Source of the DNA: Aminidesulfovibrio sp040307135
Lineage (GTDB): Bacteria; Desulfobacterota; Desulfovibrionia; Desulfovibrionales; Desulfovibrionaceae
NCBI GenBank assembly: GCA_040307135.1
Contig: JAWRKD010000031.1
Location: 1 to 32,135 of the forward strand
Length of the DNA stretch: 32,135 nucleotides
Reading direction: 5' to 3'
Below, piece by piece: positions 21,412-28,709 of the stretch (positions are counted from its first letter, which is position 1; every line of letters starts with the position of its first letter). The position numbers and the translations under genes were made by a program. The notes under the pieces were generated by a model, which saw nothing but the letters and a program-made list of their open reading frames with translations, had not been told where the DNA came from and made no database searches.

Positions 21412-23643
21412 GTGCCCCAGGACGCCTCCTCCACCACCCGTTCCACGCGGGTCCTGAACAGCCTGAGCGTGGGCCTGGCCGTGGGCGTCCTCTCGGTGGT
21501 CAACGAGCTTTCCTTCGCCACGCTCATCTTTGCCGGCAGCCTGAGCGGCCAGGCCGTGCGGGCCACGGCCCTGCCCCTGTTCGGCGGCCTGGCCCTGGGC
21601 CTGGTGGCGCTCTTCAGCAACTTCAAGGCCTCGGTCTCCATCCCCCAGGACACGCCCACCGCCATCCTGGCCCCCACGGCCGCGGCCATGGCCGTGTCCC
21701 TGGCCGGGGCCAGCCCGGAGGTCTCCTTCGCCACAGTGGCCGCGGCCATGGGGCTAAGCACCCTGGCCACGGCCGTGCTCTTCCTGCTCCTGGGCCGCTT
21801 CCGCCTGGGCGACCTGGGCCGCTTCATGCCCTACCCGGTCATCGGCGGTTTCCTGGCGGGCACGGGCTGGCTCCTGCTGTCGGGCAGCTTCGGCATCATG
21901 ACCGGCGCGGCCCTGCACCTGGATATGCTGGACCGCCTCGTGACCATCGAAGCGCTTCTGAAGTGGGTCCCGGGGGCGGCGATGGCCCTGATCCTGTTCT
22001 TCGGCCTGCGCCGCTACAGAAACTTCCTCATCCTGCCCGGCACCCTGGGTCTGTCCCTGGCCCTGTTCTTCCTGTTCCTGCACGTCTCGGGCCTGGACCT
22101 GGATGGAGCCCGCGCCCAGGGCCTGCTCCTGCAGACCGGCGGCGAGGCTCCGGGCTGGCCCGCCTTCGGCCTCAAGGACCTGGCCCTGGTGCGCTGGGAC
22201 GTGATCCTGTCCCAGGCCGGGCCGCTTCTGACCATCCCGCTTCTGGCCTCCATCTCGCTGCTGCTCAACGCCAGCGGCGTGGAGCTCGGCTCGCGCCGCG
22301 ACGTGGACCTGAACCGCGAACTCGTGGTCAACGGCCTGGGCAACCTGGTGGGCGGCCTGGGCTGCTCCCACGCGGGCTACACCACCCTGAGCCTGTCCCT
22401 GTTCGGGGCCAACACCGGGGCCTACTCCCGGCTGGTGGGCCTGACCTCGGCCGCGGTCTGCGGGGCCGTGCTCTTCCTGGGCGCGGGCTTCGTGGGGGCC
22501 TCGCCCCGCTTTCTCCTGGGCGGGCTCGTGTTCTTCATCGGCCTGGCCACGCTCTGGGACTGGCTGGTGGACGGCTGGCGGCGCATGCCCCTCTCCGACT
22601 ATATCCTGGTCCTGGGCATCCTCCTGGTCATCGTGCACTTCGGCTTCCTGACCGGCGTGGGCGTGGGGCTGGCCGCGGCCATCGGACTCTTCGTGGTCAA
22701 CTACAGCCGCATCTCCGTGGTGCGCGAGCAGTCCGACGGCGCGCGCATGCGCAGCACCGTGGAGCGGCCCGTGCCCCACGAACGCATCCTGCGCGAGCAC
22801 GGCGGCCGCATCGCCGTGTTCCGGCTCCAGGGCTTCCTGTTCTTCGGCACGGCCAACGCCCTGCTCGCCCGGCTCACGGCCCGCATGCACGACACGGCCC
22901 AGCCCCTGCTCTGCATCCTCCTGGACTTCCGCCAGGTCTTCGGCTTCGACATCTCGGCCCTGAACAGCTTCCACCGCCTGGCCCAGGTGGCCCGCACCCG
23001 CAACGTCCACATGGTTCTCACCGCGGCCCCCTCCCGCTTCCTGGTGCAGCTCGGCCGCGCCGCCGGGCCGGACGCCGAGGCCTTCCAGATCCGCGAGGAC
23101 CTGGACCGGGGCCTGGAGTGGTGCGAGGACCGGCTCCTGGAGGCCGAGCTTGAGGAGATGGAAAGGCGCCGGGCCCAGGGCGGCCAGGACGACTTCTTCC
23201 TGAGCGTGGTGGACGACCTCATGCTCCACCTGGAACAGAAGGAGCGCTTCGAGGAGATCGCTGAGCGCCTGGGCCCCTGGCTGGAGGAACGGACATACAA
23301 GCCGGGCGAGGTCATCATCGCCCAGGGCCGTCCCCTGGAGGGTCTCTTCCTGCTCCTGCGCGGCACGGCCCGGGAGTACGTGGAGCGCGAAAACGTCGCG
23401 TCCCTGCGGTTGCGCACCATGGGACCCGGGGCCACGGCCGGGGAGCTGGGCGCGGCTTCGGGCCGTCCGGCCCTGTCCAGCGTGGCCGCCCTGAGCGAAT
23501 GCCGGGTGGGCCTGCTCCCGGCCGCCAGGCTCGCGCGGCTGGAGCAGGAGGACCCGGCCCTGGCCCTGGACCTGCACAAGCTCCTGGGCGAGCTCCTGGA
23601 GCAGCGCCTGCTGGCCCGCACGGCCCTGACCTCCAGGGCCTAG
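21412..23643 (+). CDS. SulP (SLC26) anion transporter with STAS and cyclic-nucleotide-binding-like domains
   Basis: A 743-residue three-domain protein. Residues about 15-435 are the SulP membrane domain, with 10-14 helices and the family segments P-Q-D-T-P-T-A-I and G-L-G-N-L-V-G-G-L-G. Residues about 455-560 form a STAS domain (L-D-F-R-Q-V-F-G-F-D-I-S-A-L). A Glu-rich linker leads to a cyclic-nucleotide-binding fold at about 620-740 (Y-K-P-G-E-V-I-I-A-Q-G). In that fold the phosphate cassette reads G-E-L-G-A-A-S-G-R-P-A-L-S-S: the Arg normally followed by Thr/Ser-Ala is lacking, so cAMP binding is doubtful. SulP proteins move sulfate, bicarbonate or related anions. Sulfate would suit a sulfate reducer, but the substrate is not shown. 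The start is GTG, 5 bases after a GAGGA site. Confidence 0.9.
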   Translation: MPQDASSTTRSTRVLNSLSVGLAVGVLSVVNELSFATLIFAGSLSGQAVRATALPLFGGLALGLVALFSNFKASVSIPQDTPTAILAPTAAAMAVSLAGASPEVSFATVAAAMGLSTLATAVLFLLLGRFRLGDLGRFMPYPVIGGFLAGTGWLLLSGSFGIMTGAALHLDMLDRLVTIEALLKWVPGAAMALILFFGLRRYRNFLILPGTLGLSLALFFLFLHVSGLDLDGARAQGLLLQTGGEAPGWPAFGLKDLALVRWDVILSQAGPLLTIPLLASISLLLNASGVELGSRRDVDLNRELVVNGLGNLVGGLGCSHAGYTTLSLSLFGANTGAYSRLVGLTSAAVCGAVLFLGAGFVGASPRFLLGGLVFFIGLATLWDWLVDGWRRMPLSDYILVLGILLVIVHFGFLTGVGVGLAAAIGLFVVNYSRISVVREQSDGARMRSTVERPVPHERILREHGGRIAVFRLQGFLFFGTANALLARLTARMHDTAQPLLCILLDFRQVFGFDISALNSFHRLAQVARTRNVHMVLTAAPSRFLVQLGRAAGPDAEAFQIREDLDRGLEWCEDRLLEAELEEMERRRAQGGQDDFFLSVVDDLMLHLEQKERFEEIAERLGPWLEERTYKPGEVIIAQGRPLEGLFLLLRGTAREYVERENVASLRLRTMGPGATAGELGAASGRPALSSVAALSECRVGLLPAARLARLEQEDPALALDLHKLLGELLEQRLLARTALTSRA

Positions 23644-23644
23644 C

Positions 23645-24226
23645 CTAGCGCCGCTGCCGCTCGTCCTCGTCGGGCTGGGGGAACAGGGCGAATCCCTTGC
23701 GCACGTAAAGGAATCCAGACAGGGCCGTGAACGCGGCCGTGCCCAGGACCAGTCCCTCCAGGACCAGGGGCCAGCTGCGGCCCAGGGACTCCTGGAGCAT
23801 GACCGTAAAGACCAGGCTGATCTGGAAGAGTGTGGTGAGCTTGCCCCAGGCTGAGGGCGCGATGCCGCTCTTCACCTCCACCCCCCACAGATTGAGCAGG
23901 ATGAGGCCGCCCACGATGATGGCGTCGCGGCTCACGGCCAGGATGGCCAGCCAGTTCGGCAGGAAGCCGCCCGAGGCCAGGCAGATGAAGCAGGTCACCA
24001 GGAGGACCTTGTCCGCCAGGGGGTCCAGCATGCTGCCCAGGCGGGTGCGCTGACGCAGGAGACGGGCCAGGAGCCCGTCCAGGCCGTCGGTGAGCCCGGC
24101 CACGGCGAAAAGCCCCAGGGCCAGGTCGAAGCGGCGGCCCTCAAAGGCCATGACGAAGGCCGGGGTGAGCAGGATTCGGGAGATGGTCAGGACATTGGGC
24201 AGGGTCCAGTTGTCTTCCCGGAGCAC
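23645..24226 (-). CDS. pgsA: PgsA-type CDP-alcohol phosphatidyltransferase
   Basis: A 193-residue membrane enzyme of the CDP-alcohol phosphatidyltransferase family, probably making phosphatidylglycerol phosphate from CDP-diacylglycerol and glycerol 3-phosphate. The signature is complete: D47, D50-G51, A54-R55, G64, D68, D72. The N-terminus N-L/N-V-L-T-I-S-R-I matches PgsA. Several membrane helices follow. A cardiolipin-synthase or phosphatidylinositol-type role cannot be excluded. The start is GTG after GAGGAGG, 10 bases beyond the stop of the preceding exported-protein gene. Its stop lies one base from the stop of the convergent SulP gene. Confidence 0.88.
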   Translation of the reverse strand: MLREDNWTLPNVLTISRILLTPAFVMAFEGRRFDLALGLFAVAGLTDGLDGLLARLLRQRTRLGSMLDPLADKVLLVTCFICLASGGFLPNWLAILAVSRDAIIVGGLILLNLWGVEVKSGIAPSAWGKLTTLFQISLVFTVMLQESLGRSWPLVLEGLVLGTAAFTALSGFLYVRKGFALFPQPDEDERQRR

Positions 24227-24236
24227 GGGGGCCTCC

Positions 24237-25130
24237 TCAGTCGCCGGACAAGGTCTGGCTCAGTCCGCGCGAGGGCAGGTATTCCTTGAGCCGGGCGTCC
24301 AGGGCCGCGGCGTCCAGCAGGGTGAGCCGCCAGCTGGCCGCCACGCCCGAGGACAAAAGCTCCATGTCCAGCAGCTGCACGTCCTGGACCCCGCCCACGC
24401 CGCGCAGGAACCGGTCGAACTCGGCCACCCCGTCGGGCGAGAACCAGCCCGAGACGTGCAGCACCTTGCCCGCGGCCGCGGCCGTGGAAGAGGACTGGCC
24501 CGCGAAGTAGCGGCCCCAGAGGGTGAGCCAAAGCGCGGCGGGGTCCGCGGCCTGCTCGGTGATCTGGGACGAGGCCGTGCGGATAGCGCCCTGCCAGAGG
24601 AATCCGGCCCCGCGCTCCAGGGTGAACGAAGGCAGCGCCCCCTCGGTGCGCACGAGCCCGCCCATGACGGCCAGGTCGTCCAGCTTGAGGGATTCCGCGG
24701 CCGTGAGCGGCGAGAGCAGGCGCAGCTCGAAGGCCAGGGGCCGCCCGGCCGTGAAGGCCGCGCCGCAGCTGCGCAAAAAGCTGCGCAGGCCGCGCTCGTT
24801 CACGTCCACGTTGAGGGTCAGGCGCAGGGCCTCGGGCTCCTGGCTGGCCGAAACCTCCTGGTAGCCGGTGACGTATTGCAGGGCGTGGGCCTGGAGATAC
24901 TCCTGGAGCTTGGCCTGCTGGGCCTCGCCGGGGGCCGCCGGGAGCAGGCGCAGGGCCGTCTGGAACACGGCCTGGGCAAAGGCGGTCTCGCGGGCCTTGG
25001 CCCGCACCTGCATGGGCGACAGGCCCTGCTCCAGGGGCTGGACCACTTCCACGGGCTCGGCCCAGGCCAGGGCCGGAAGCAGGAACAGCAGGACCAGAAG
25101 GACAACGGACAGGGGTCTCAACACGGGCAT
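24237..25130 (-). CDS. Exported protein of unknown function
   Basis: A 297-residue protein beginning with a clear Sec signal (M-P-V-L-R, a Leu/Val core, then A-L-A-W-A, cleavage near residue 24). It is therefore periplasmic. The mature part starts with a helical domain (A-K-A-R-E-T-A-F-A-Q-A-V, about 43-75), then a Y-V-T-G-Y-Q-E strand and L-N-V-D-V-N, resembling the periplasmic DUF2066-type fold. This is a resemblance only. The C-terminal half contains further alpha/beta segments. The ATG shares one base with the stop of the next gene upstream (TGATG). It sits in a unit with the LPP20-like protein and pgsA. Confidence 0.72.
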   Translation of the reverse strand: MPVLRPLSVVLLVLLFLLPALAWAEPVEVVQPLEQGLSPMQVRAKARETAFAQAVFQTALRLLPAAPGEAQQAKLQEYLQAHALQYVTGYQEVSASQEPEALRLTLNVDVNERGLRSFLRSCGAAFTAGRPLAFELRLLSPLTAAESLKLDDLAVMGGLVRTEGALPSFTLERGAGFLWQGAIRTASSQITEQAADPAALWLTLWGRYFAGQSSSTAAAAGKVLHVSGWFSPDGVAEFDRFLRGVGGVQDVQLLDMELLSSGVAASWRLTLLDAAALDARLKEYLPSRGLSQTLSGD

Positions 25131-26086
25131 CACCTCGGAGCGCCGGGGCCCGGGGACAGGGGTCCGGTCACGGGCTGCGGCGGGGTCCAGAGGATGGCCA
25201 CGGCGCAGCGGGAAAGCACCTCGTTGTTGTGCAGCAGGGCGCGGACCTGCCCGGATTCGGCCGCGGGCAGCACCAGGTCCACGCCCGAGGGACCGGCCAG
25301 GCCCACGGCCCGCACCAGCAGGGGCTTGGCCCCGCAGCGCTGGCGCACGGCCTCGTCCTCGGCCGAGGCGGCGTAGAGCGCCAGGCGGCTGGCCAGGGCC
25401 GAGGCCCTGGGCACGAGGAACGCGCCGTAGATGCCGGTCCCGGAGGGATCGAAGAGCACGGGCAGCAGCGCCGGGACCACGGACAGGTGCCGGGCGTCCA
25501 CCATCAGGCCGGTGTAGCCCGCGGCGGAGACCGCGGCGGCCGGGGCCTCGGGGGCGGGCAGCAGGAGCGGGGCCGGGGCCGCGCCCTCCTGGAGCGGACC
25601 CAGGCTCGGGGCCAGCAGGGGCTGGCCGGGGGCCAGGGTGCGACGGGGCGGCACCCCGCTCTGGAACTGGACCCGGGCGGGCGGCATGAGCACCTCCAGG
25701 AGCGTGCCCGCCAGCGCGGCGCTGGCCGTGGCCTCCTGGGCGCGGCCCGCCTCGGTCTGGACCTCGCCTCCCTGGATGGGCGAATTCTGGAGCAGGCCCC
25801 GCACCCGCCCGGCCAGGGACTGGTCCCGGGCCAGCAGGTCGCCCACGCTGGAGTCGGCGTCGAAACGCAGGGCGGCCAGGCTCTCCCACAGCCCCTTGCG
25901 CGCGGCCAGGGCGGCCTTGCGCAGGGCCACGGCCGGGTCGCCGGTGGGAGCAAAGGGGTCCGGGTCCACGGGCTCCACGGCGCGGGCCGTGAGCGTGCCG
26001 GCGGCCCAGTCCACCCCGGCACGGGCTGGGAGGGCCGCGCTCAGGGCTGCCAGGAGCATCACTGCGAAAAGCATCGTTCTGCGCAT
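25130..26086 (-). CDS. Exported LPP20-like protein of unknown function
   Basis: A 318-residue periplasmic protein with a Sec signal peptide (M-R-R-T, hydrophobic core, A-L-P-A-R-A, cleavage near residue 23). No lipobox Cys is seen. Residues about 50-130 resemble an LPP20-type domain: A-L-R-K-A-A-L-A-A-R-K-G-L-W-E-S-L followed by a short alternating strand pattern. A Pro/Ala-rich linker covers about 135-185. The second domain starts with G-Y-T-G-L-M-V-D-A-R and includes G-I-Y-G-A, a pairing I have seen in other deltaproteobacterial exported proteins. Function is unknown. The longer frame from 26206 adds only a non-signal extension, so the ATG at 26086 is used. Confidence 0.72.
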   Translation of the reverse strand: MRRTMLFAVMLLAALSAALPARAGVDWAAGTLTARAVEPVDPDPFAPTGDPAVALRKAALAARKGLWESLAALRFDADSSVGDLLARDQSLAGRVRGLLQNSPIQGGEVQTEAGRAQEATASAALAGTLLEVLMPPARVQFQSGVPPRRTLAPGQPLLAPSLGPLQEGAAPAPLLLPAPEAPAAAVSAAGYTGLMVDARHLSVVPALLPVLFDPSGTGIYGAFLVPRASALASRLALYAASAEDEAVRQRCGAKPLLVRAVGLAGPSGVDLVLPAAESGQVRALLHNNEVLSRCAVAILWTPPQPVTGPLSPGPGAPR

Positions 26087-26166
26087 GGTTCTGCCTCGAA
26101 AAGGGCGCTGCCGCGCCGGTGACATGGCCTGTACCGTGCCAGGGGCCGGAGCGCAAGCTTCCGTCC

Positions 26167-26196
26167 TTGCGGGCCTGTCCCGGCCCGTGCTAGCCT
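26167..26196 (+). promoter_or_regulatory. Candidate promoter for the SixA-like gene
   Basis: TTGCGG (26167-26172) and TAGCCT (26191-26196), the latter preceded by TGC as in an extended -10, are 18 bases apart. The start would lie near 26203, with GGAGG at 26212-26216 before the ATG. The match is modest. Confidence 0.35.
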
Positions 26197-26220
26197 TGGC
26201 CCACAACCCGCGGAGGCCCC

Positions 26221-26715
26221 ATGCTCGTCCTGCTCATGCAGCACGGCGCCTGTCTGTCCAAGGAGATCCATCCGGACCAGCCCTTGAGCCCCGTAGGCCA
26301 AGGCCAGGTGGAACGTGCGGCCAGGGCCATGCGCCTGCTGGGCCTCCGGCCCCGGGCCATGGCCGCCAGCACCAGGACCCGCGCCCGCCAGACCGCCGAG
26401 ATCGTGGCCCGGACCCTGGGCTTCAATCCGGACCGCATCACCTGCGACGAGGCTCTGAGGCCCTCGGCCCCGGCCGAGGAGAGCCTGCGTTTCCTGCACG
26501 CATTCGACAAGGCCGAGGTCCTCTTCGTGGCCGGGCACCTGCCCAGCCTGAACTTGCTGGCCTCGCGCCTGATGAGCCCCTTTCCCGAACCCCTGAACCT
26601 GGGCTTCGAGAACGGCGGCCTGCTCTGCCTGGAGACCACGCACTTGGCTGCCCAGAACGCCAGCCTGCTCTGGCTGCTCCAGGCCAGGCACCTCCAGCTT
26701 CTGGCCGGAAGCTAG
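26221..26715 (+). CDS. SixA-type histidine phosphatase family protein
   Basis: A 164-residue histidine phosphatase (phosphoglycerate mutase superfamily), SixA-like; SixA removes phosphate from a phospho-His protein. The catalytic motif reads L-M-Q-H-G: H8 is the nucleophile, but the usual Arg before it is Gln7. The second set is intact: A-S-T-R-T-R-A-R-Q-T-A-E at 49-60 (R54/R56) and G-H-L-P-S at 105-109 (H106). Gln in place of Arg is known in part of this family, so it may still be active. The ATG follows GGAGG by 4 bases. Its stop is fused with that of the convergent miaA gene in one CTAG. Confidence 0.85.
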   Translation: MLVLLMQHGACLSKEIHPDQPLSPVGQGQVERAARAMRLLGLRPRAMAASTRTRARQTAEIVARTLGFNPDRITCDEALRPSAPAEESLRFLHAFDKAEVLFVAGHLPSLNLLASRLMSPFPEPLNLGFENGGLLCLETTHLAAQNASLLWLLQARHLQLLAGS

Positions 26716-27611
26716 GCCGACCAGCCCCGCAACGCGGCCAGCGCCCCTGCCCCGTCGCCCGGGGCCAGCCAGCGCAGGCCGGGCACGGCCTTGAACCAGG
26801 TGAACTGCCGCTTGGCATAGGCCCGGGTGTTCCTGATCCAGCGCGCCACGGCATCATCCAGGGACAGCTCGCCGCGCAGATGCGCCGCCAGCTCGGCGCA
26901 GCCGATGCCCGAGAAGCCCGGGGCCCCGGGGTCCGGGCAGCGCTCCAGGGCCGCGGCCACCTCGTCCAGGGCTCCGGCCTCGAGCATGGCCCGCACCCGC
27001 GCGGCCAACACCGGCGTGAGCGATTCCAGGTCCGCACCCAGGCCCAGGAGCAGCGGCTCAAAGGGCGCGGCCTGGGAACCCTCGGCGTGCCACCAGGTCA
27101 AGGTCTTGCCGGTTGCCTCGAAAACTTCCAAGGCCCGGGCATTGCGCTGGCTGTCATTGGGATGGATGCGGGCAGCAGAATCCGGGTCCAGGCGGGCAAG
27201 CTCGGCGTGCAGGGCGGGCGCGCCCTCGGCCCGGAGCCGGGCCAGCACGGCCCGGCGCACTTCGTCCGGTATGGGCGGGATGGGGGCCAGGCCCTGGAGA
27301 ATAGCCTTCAGATAGAGTCCCGTGCCGCCCACCAGGATGGGCAGCAGGCCCTTGGCCGCCGCGGCGCGCACTTCGGCCCGGGCCAGGTCGGCAAAGGCCG
27401 CGGCCGTGACGGACTGGTCCGTGGGCAGGAAGCCATAGAGCCGGTGCGGACAGGCCGCCCGCTCCCCGGCCGTGGGCTGGGCCGTGACGATGGGGAAGTC
27501 GGCATAAACCTGGCGGGAGTCGAAATTGACCACCACGGCCGGAAGCTCCCGGGCCACGGCCAGGGCCGCGCCGGTCTTGCCCGTGCCCGTGGGCCCGGCC
27601 AGGCACAGCAC
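26712..27611 (-). CDS. miaA: MiaA, tRNA dimethylallyltransferase
   Basis: A 299-residue enzyme that adds an isopentenyl group to N6 of A37 in tRNAs reading U-starting codons, using dimethylallyl diphosphate. Walker A GPTGTGKT is at 6-13, D-S-R-Q-V-Y is at 31-36, G-G-T-G-L-Y-L is mid-protein, and H-P-N-D-S-Q-R-N-A-R-A-L-E is typical. The C-terminus has A-K-R-Q-F-T-W-F. The start is GTG with no strong ribosome site; it lies 19 bases after the coaD stop and may rely on translational coupling. Standard length. Confidence 0.96.
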   Translation of the reverse strand: MLCLAGPTGTGKTGAALAVARELPAVVVNFDSRQVYADFPIVTAQPTAGERAACPHRLYGFLPTDQSVTAAAFADLARAEVRAAAAKGLLPILVGGTGLYLKAILQGLAPIPPIPDEVRRAVLARLRAEGAPALHAELARLDPDSAARIHPNDSQRNARALEVFEATGKTLTWWHAEGSQAAPFEPLLLGLGADLESLTPVLAARVRAMLEAGALDEVAAALERCPDPGAPGFSGIGCAELAAHLRGELSLDDAVARWIRNTRAYAKRQFTWFKAVPGLRWLAPGDGAGALAALRGWSA

Positions 27612-27630
27612 GCGGATGCGCGGGGCCAGA

Positions 27631-28164
27631 TCAGCCCTCCCCGCGCGCCCGGGCCACGCACTTGGCGTAGAGCGGGCTGACCACCTCGTCGGGCACCAGG
27701 CCCTTGATGTTGCCGCCGTGGCAGGCCACCTCCTTGACGATGGTGGAGGAGAGGTACATCCACTTGTAGTCGGTCATGAGGAACACGGTCTGGATGTCCC
27801 GGGCCAGGCGGCGGTTCATGAGGGCCATCTGGAACTCGTACTCGAAGTCCGACACCGCGCGCAGGCCGCGCAGCACGGCCCCGGCCCCGCGCCGGGTCAC
27901 GTAGTCGATGAGCAGGCCGTCGAAGGACTCCACGAGCACGTTGGGCTTGTCCTTGAACACCTCGCGGGCCAGCTCCACCCGCTCCTCCACGCTGAACAGC
28001 GTCTTCTTGGGCGTGCTCCTGGCCACGGCCAGGATGACCCGGTCGAAGATCATGAGCCCGCGGCTGGTGATGGAAAGATGCCCCTTAGTCAGGGGGTCGA
28101 AGGTGCCGGGATAGACCGCGAGACGCGGATTCAGCTCCGAGCGATGATTCAGGCTGTGCGGCAT
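27631..28164 (-). CDS. coaD: Phosphopantetheine adenylyltransferase (CoaD)
   Basis: A 177-residue enzyme that transfers AMP from ATP to 4'-phosphopantetheine, the penultimate step of coenzyme A synthesis. Y-P-G-T-F-D-P at 18-24 and T-K-G-H at 26-29 make the nucleotidyltransferase site, and Y-L-S-S-T-I-V-K-E is the second signature. It has about 12 residues before the core compared with short homologues. The ATG at 28164 is preceded by AGGA and overlaps rsmD by 16 bases. Confidence 0.96.
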   Translation of the reverse strand: MPHSLNHRSELNPRLAVYPGTFDPLTKGHLSITSRGLMIFDRVILAVARSTPKKTLFSVEERVELAREVFKDKPNVLVESFDGLLIDYVTRRGAGAVLRGLRAVSDFEYEFQMALMNRRLARDIQTVFLMTDYKWMYLSSTIVKEVACHGGNIKGLVPDEVVSPLYAKCVARARGEG

Positions 28165-28709
28165 AGGAGTATCCTGGTCTGACCGTAGAGCCGGTCCGTG
28201 AGGGTTTCCAGGCCCGGGGCCACGGGAGACGTCAGGGCCAGCCCGGCCTCCACCTCGGCCACCACGAGCCCGCCGGGTTCCATCCACTGCTTTTGGGCCA
28301 GGTTGTCAAGGGCCGGAACCAGAAGCCCCTGGCCGTAGGGCGGGTCCACGAAGGCCAGGCCGAAACGCTGTTCCGGCGGCCGGGAAAGCACGGCCAGGGC
28401 GTCCTTGCAGAGCACCCTGAAGCTGGACGGCGCCAGGCCCAGGCTGCGCAGGTTCTCCGCGATGAGTCGGGCGGCGCGCGCGTCCTTCTCCAGGAACCAG
28501 GCCTGGGCCGCGCCGCGGCTCAGGGCCTCGACAGCCAGGCTGCCGCTGCCCGCGAACACGTCCAGCACGCGCAGACCGTCCCAGACCAAGCCGCGGGCCT
28601 CGAGCATGGAGAACACGGCCCCGCGCACCTTGCCCGTGGCCGGGCGGTAGCCCGCTCCCTGGCCGGTCTTGAGCACGCGGCCGCCGTATCTGCCCGCGAT
28701 GATCCGCAT
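28149..28709 (-). CDS. rsmD: RsmD, 16S rRNA (guanine-966-N2)-methyltransferase
   Basis: A 186-residue SAM-dependent methyltransferase acting on G966 of 16S rRNA during 30S assembly. The N-terminus M-R-I-I-A-G-R-Y-G-G-R and the R-P-A-T-G-K-V-R segment are typical. Motif I is L-D-V-F-A-G-S-G-S (49-57) and the catalytic motif is D-P-P-Y (122-125). The gene starts immediately after the stop of the beta-CASP gene and overlaps coaD by 16 bases. An rsmD-coaD pair is common in many bacteria. Confidence 0.95.
   Translation of the reverse strand: MRIIAGRYGGRVLKTGQGAGYRPATGKVRGAVFSMLEARGLVWDGLRVLDVFAGSGSLAVEALSRGAAQAWFLEKDARAARLIAENLRSLGLAPSSFRVLCKDALAVLSRPPEQRFGLAFVDPPYGQGLLVPALDNLAQKQWMEPGGLVVAEVEAGLALTSPVAPGLETLTDRLYGQTRILLCRTA

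Noticed and set aside
25131..26156. Long upstream extension of the exported-protein frame ending at 24237
   Set aside because: The signal peptide starts at 25130. The upstream part is the shadow of the LPP20-like gene.
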